Of a stretch of 6,746 nt of DNA, positions 5,569 through 6,746 are shown piece after piece. Made by a program: the position numbers and the translations under genes. The stretch comes from Holophagaceae bacterium UBA706 (GTDB taxonomy: Bacteria; Acidobacteriota; Holophagae; Holophagales; Holophagaceae): contig DBME01000234.1 in NCBI GenBank assembly GCA_002298155.1, positions 1 through 6,746 on the forward strand, in the 5' to 3' direction. Under the pieces are notes generated by a model, which ran no database searches, had not been told where the DNA came from, and saw only the letters and a list, made by a program, of their open reading frames with translations. The stretch's first letter is position 1, and each line of letters starts with the position of its first letter.

Positions 5569-6746
5569 ATGTCCCGCAGCATCAAGATCGACCCCATCAC
5601 GCGCCTGGAAGGCCACGGCAAGATCGAGATCTTCCTGGACGACGACGGCGCCGTGAGCGACTGCTACTTCCAGATTCCCGAACTGCGGGGCTTCGAGCGC
5701 TTCGTGGTGGGCCGGCCCATCGAGGAGCTTCCCCGCATCGTCACGCGCATCTGCGGCGTGTGCCCGGCCAGCCACCACATGGCCAGCGCCAAGGCCGTGG
5801 ACGGCTGCTTCGGCAACGAAGTGGCGCCCCTGGCCCGCAAGCTCAGGGAGATGTACTACCAGGCCCATTACATCCACAGCCACATCGCCCATTTCTACGC
5901 CCTGGCCGCCCCCGACTTCGTCTGCGGGCCCGATTGCGATCCCGCGACCCGCAACATCCTGGGCGTGGTGGCCAAGGTGGGCCTCGAGATCGGCGGCGCC
6001 GTGATCAAGGCCCGGGCCATGGCCCAGGACATCCAGACCATCCTGGGCGGCCGCAGCACCCACGTGGTGTGGTGCCTCCCGGGAGGCGTCTCCAAGGGCT
6101 TGTCCAGGGAGGAGCTGGAGCGCATCAAGCCCATGGCGGCGGAGCTCTACGATTTCACCCTCTTCAGCCTGAAGCTCTTCCGGGACGTGGTCCTGGGCAA
6201 CCCCGCCTACGTGGACCTCATCCTCAACGGCCCCTACACCCTCAACGTCCACAACATGGGCCTCGTGGACGAGAACAACGCCCCCAACTTCTACGACGGC
6301 AAGGTCCGGGTCATGGACTACGAGGGCAACGAGATCTGCAAGTACAGCCCCAACGAGTACAACCAGTTCGTGGCCGAACACGTGGAGCCCTGGACCTACC
6401 TGAAGTTCCCCTACCTCAAGCAGCGGGGATGGAAGGGCTTCACCGAGGGCATCGATTCCAGCCTGTACTGCGCCACGCCCCTGGCCCGCCTCAACGTGGC
6501 GGACCGCATGGCGACCCCCCGGGCCCAGGAGGCCTTCGAGGAGATGTTCGCCACCCTGGGCCAGAAGCCCTGCCGGGCCCTGCTGGCCCAGCACTGGGCC
6601 CGGCTGGTGGAGATGGTCCAGAACGCCGAGGTCCTGCTGAACTACTGCAACGATCCGGAGATCACCGGTCCGGAGTTCCGCGTCGTTCCCCAGCGGATCA
6701 CGGGGGAAGGCGTGGGCATCGTGGAGGCCATGCGGGGAACCCTCAC
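5569..6746 (+). CDS. mvhA: MvhA, [NiFe] hydrogenase large subunit (group 3c), 3'-partial
   Basis: The frame stays open to the window end, giving 392 residues; the family is about 470 long, so roughly 80 are missing. MvhA holds the NiFe(CN)2CO site that splits H2 in the cytoplasm. Visible marks are IDPITRLEGHGKIEI at the N-terminus with E14, the likely proton-relay glutamate, and the L1 motif RICGVCPASHH with Ni ligands C62 and C65. Also visible are D116 in AAPDF, which may match the active-site canopy aspartate, PGGVSKGLS after residue 170, and VEAMRGTL at the edge. The L2 motif DPCxxC and the C-terminal peptide cleaved during maturation lie beyond the window. The usual EAPRG is EAMRG here (M388), a change next to the conserved active-site arginine (R389). 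Close linkage to mvhD and mvhG, and the small subunit's type, place it in group 3c. Whether Hyp maturation genes or the HybD-type protease follow is not visible. Confidence 0.96.
   Translation, partial: MSRSIKIDPITRLEGHGKIEIFLDDDGAVSDCYFQIPELRGFERFVVGRPIEELPRIVTRICGVCPASHHMASAKAVDGCFGNEVAPLARKLREMYYQAHYIHSHIAHFYALAAPDFVCGPDCDPATRNILGVVAKVGLEIGGAVIKARAMAQDIQTILGGRSTHVVWCLPGGVSKGLSREELERIKPMAAELYDFTLFSLKLFRDVVLGNPAYVDLILNGPYTLNVHNMGLVDENNAPNFYDGKVRVMDYEGNEICKYSPNEYNQFVAEHVEPWTYLKFPYLKQRGWKGFTEGIDSSLYCATPLARLNVADRMATPRAQEAFEEMFATLGQKPCRALLAQHWARLVEMVQNAEVLLNYCNDPEITGPEFRVVPQRITGEGVGIVEAMRGTL

Noticed and set aside
5521..6594. A 357-codon minus-strand frame over mvhA
   Set aside because: It is the complement of a verified hydrogenase large subunit and its translation is repetitive Gly/Val/His sequence with no domain.

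Overview
This window is one stretch of a single plus-strand operon. It encodes a [NiFe] hydrogenase of the MvhADG type (group 3c) joined to heterodisulfide-reductase-like (Hdr) and Qmo-like electron-transfer modules. Six genes fill it almost completely. The first is cut at its 5' end by the window edge and the last at its 3' end. Gaps between genes are 16, 11, -1, 2 and 2 bases. No stretch of more than 20 bases lacks a gene, and I see no promoter, terminator, RNA gene, repeat array or mobile element.

Layout: (1) 1-1287, an HdrA-type flavoprotein with the internal ferredoxin insert but no C-terminal ferredoxin domain; (2) 1304-2440, an HdrC-HdrE fusion resembling QmoC, with a two-[4Fe-4S] head and a cytochrome b-like membrane part; (3) 2452-4161, a second HdrA with the N-terminal domain and C-terminal ferredoxin but no internal insert; (4) 4161-4598, MvhD; (5) 4601-5566, MvhG, the hydrogenase small subunit; (6) 5569-6746, MvhA, the hydrogenase large subunit, without its C-terminal Ni-binding motif because the window ends.

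How they may work together (inference): H2 is oxidised at the MvhA NiFe site. Electrons pass through three FeS clusters in MvhG to the [2Fe-2S] of MvhD and into the HdrA flavin module. From there one branch could go through the HdrC-like head to the membrane cytochrome b and the quinone pool, and another could go to ferredoxin as in flavin-based bifurcation. The usual HdrB catalytic subunit (CCG domains with noncubane clusters) is not in the window, so there is no sign of a CoM-S-S-CoB or other disulfide site here. HdrA2 followed by MvhD has the same domain order as QmoB, so genes 1-4 resemble a Qmo complex with a hydrogenase attached. No aprAB or sat is visible, so a sulfate-reduction role cannot be claimed.

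Organism: the DNA is strongly GC-rich with G or C at most third codon positions, start codons have good Shine-Dalgarno sequences, and the gene content implies anaerobic H2 metabolism. This fits a high-GC anaerobic bacterium that uses menaquinone, such as a member of the former Deltaproteobacteria or of the Holophagae (Acidobacteriota). No phylogenetic marker is present, so this is only a guess.
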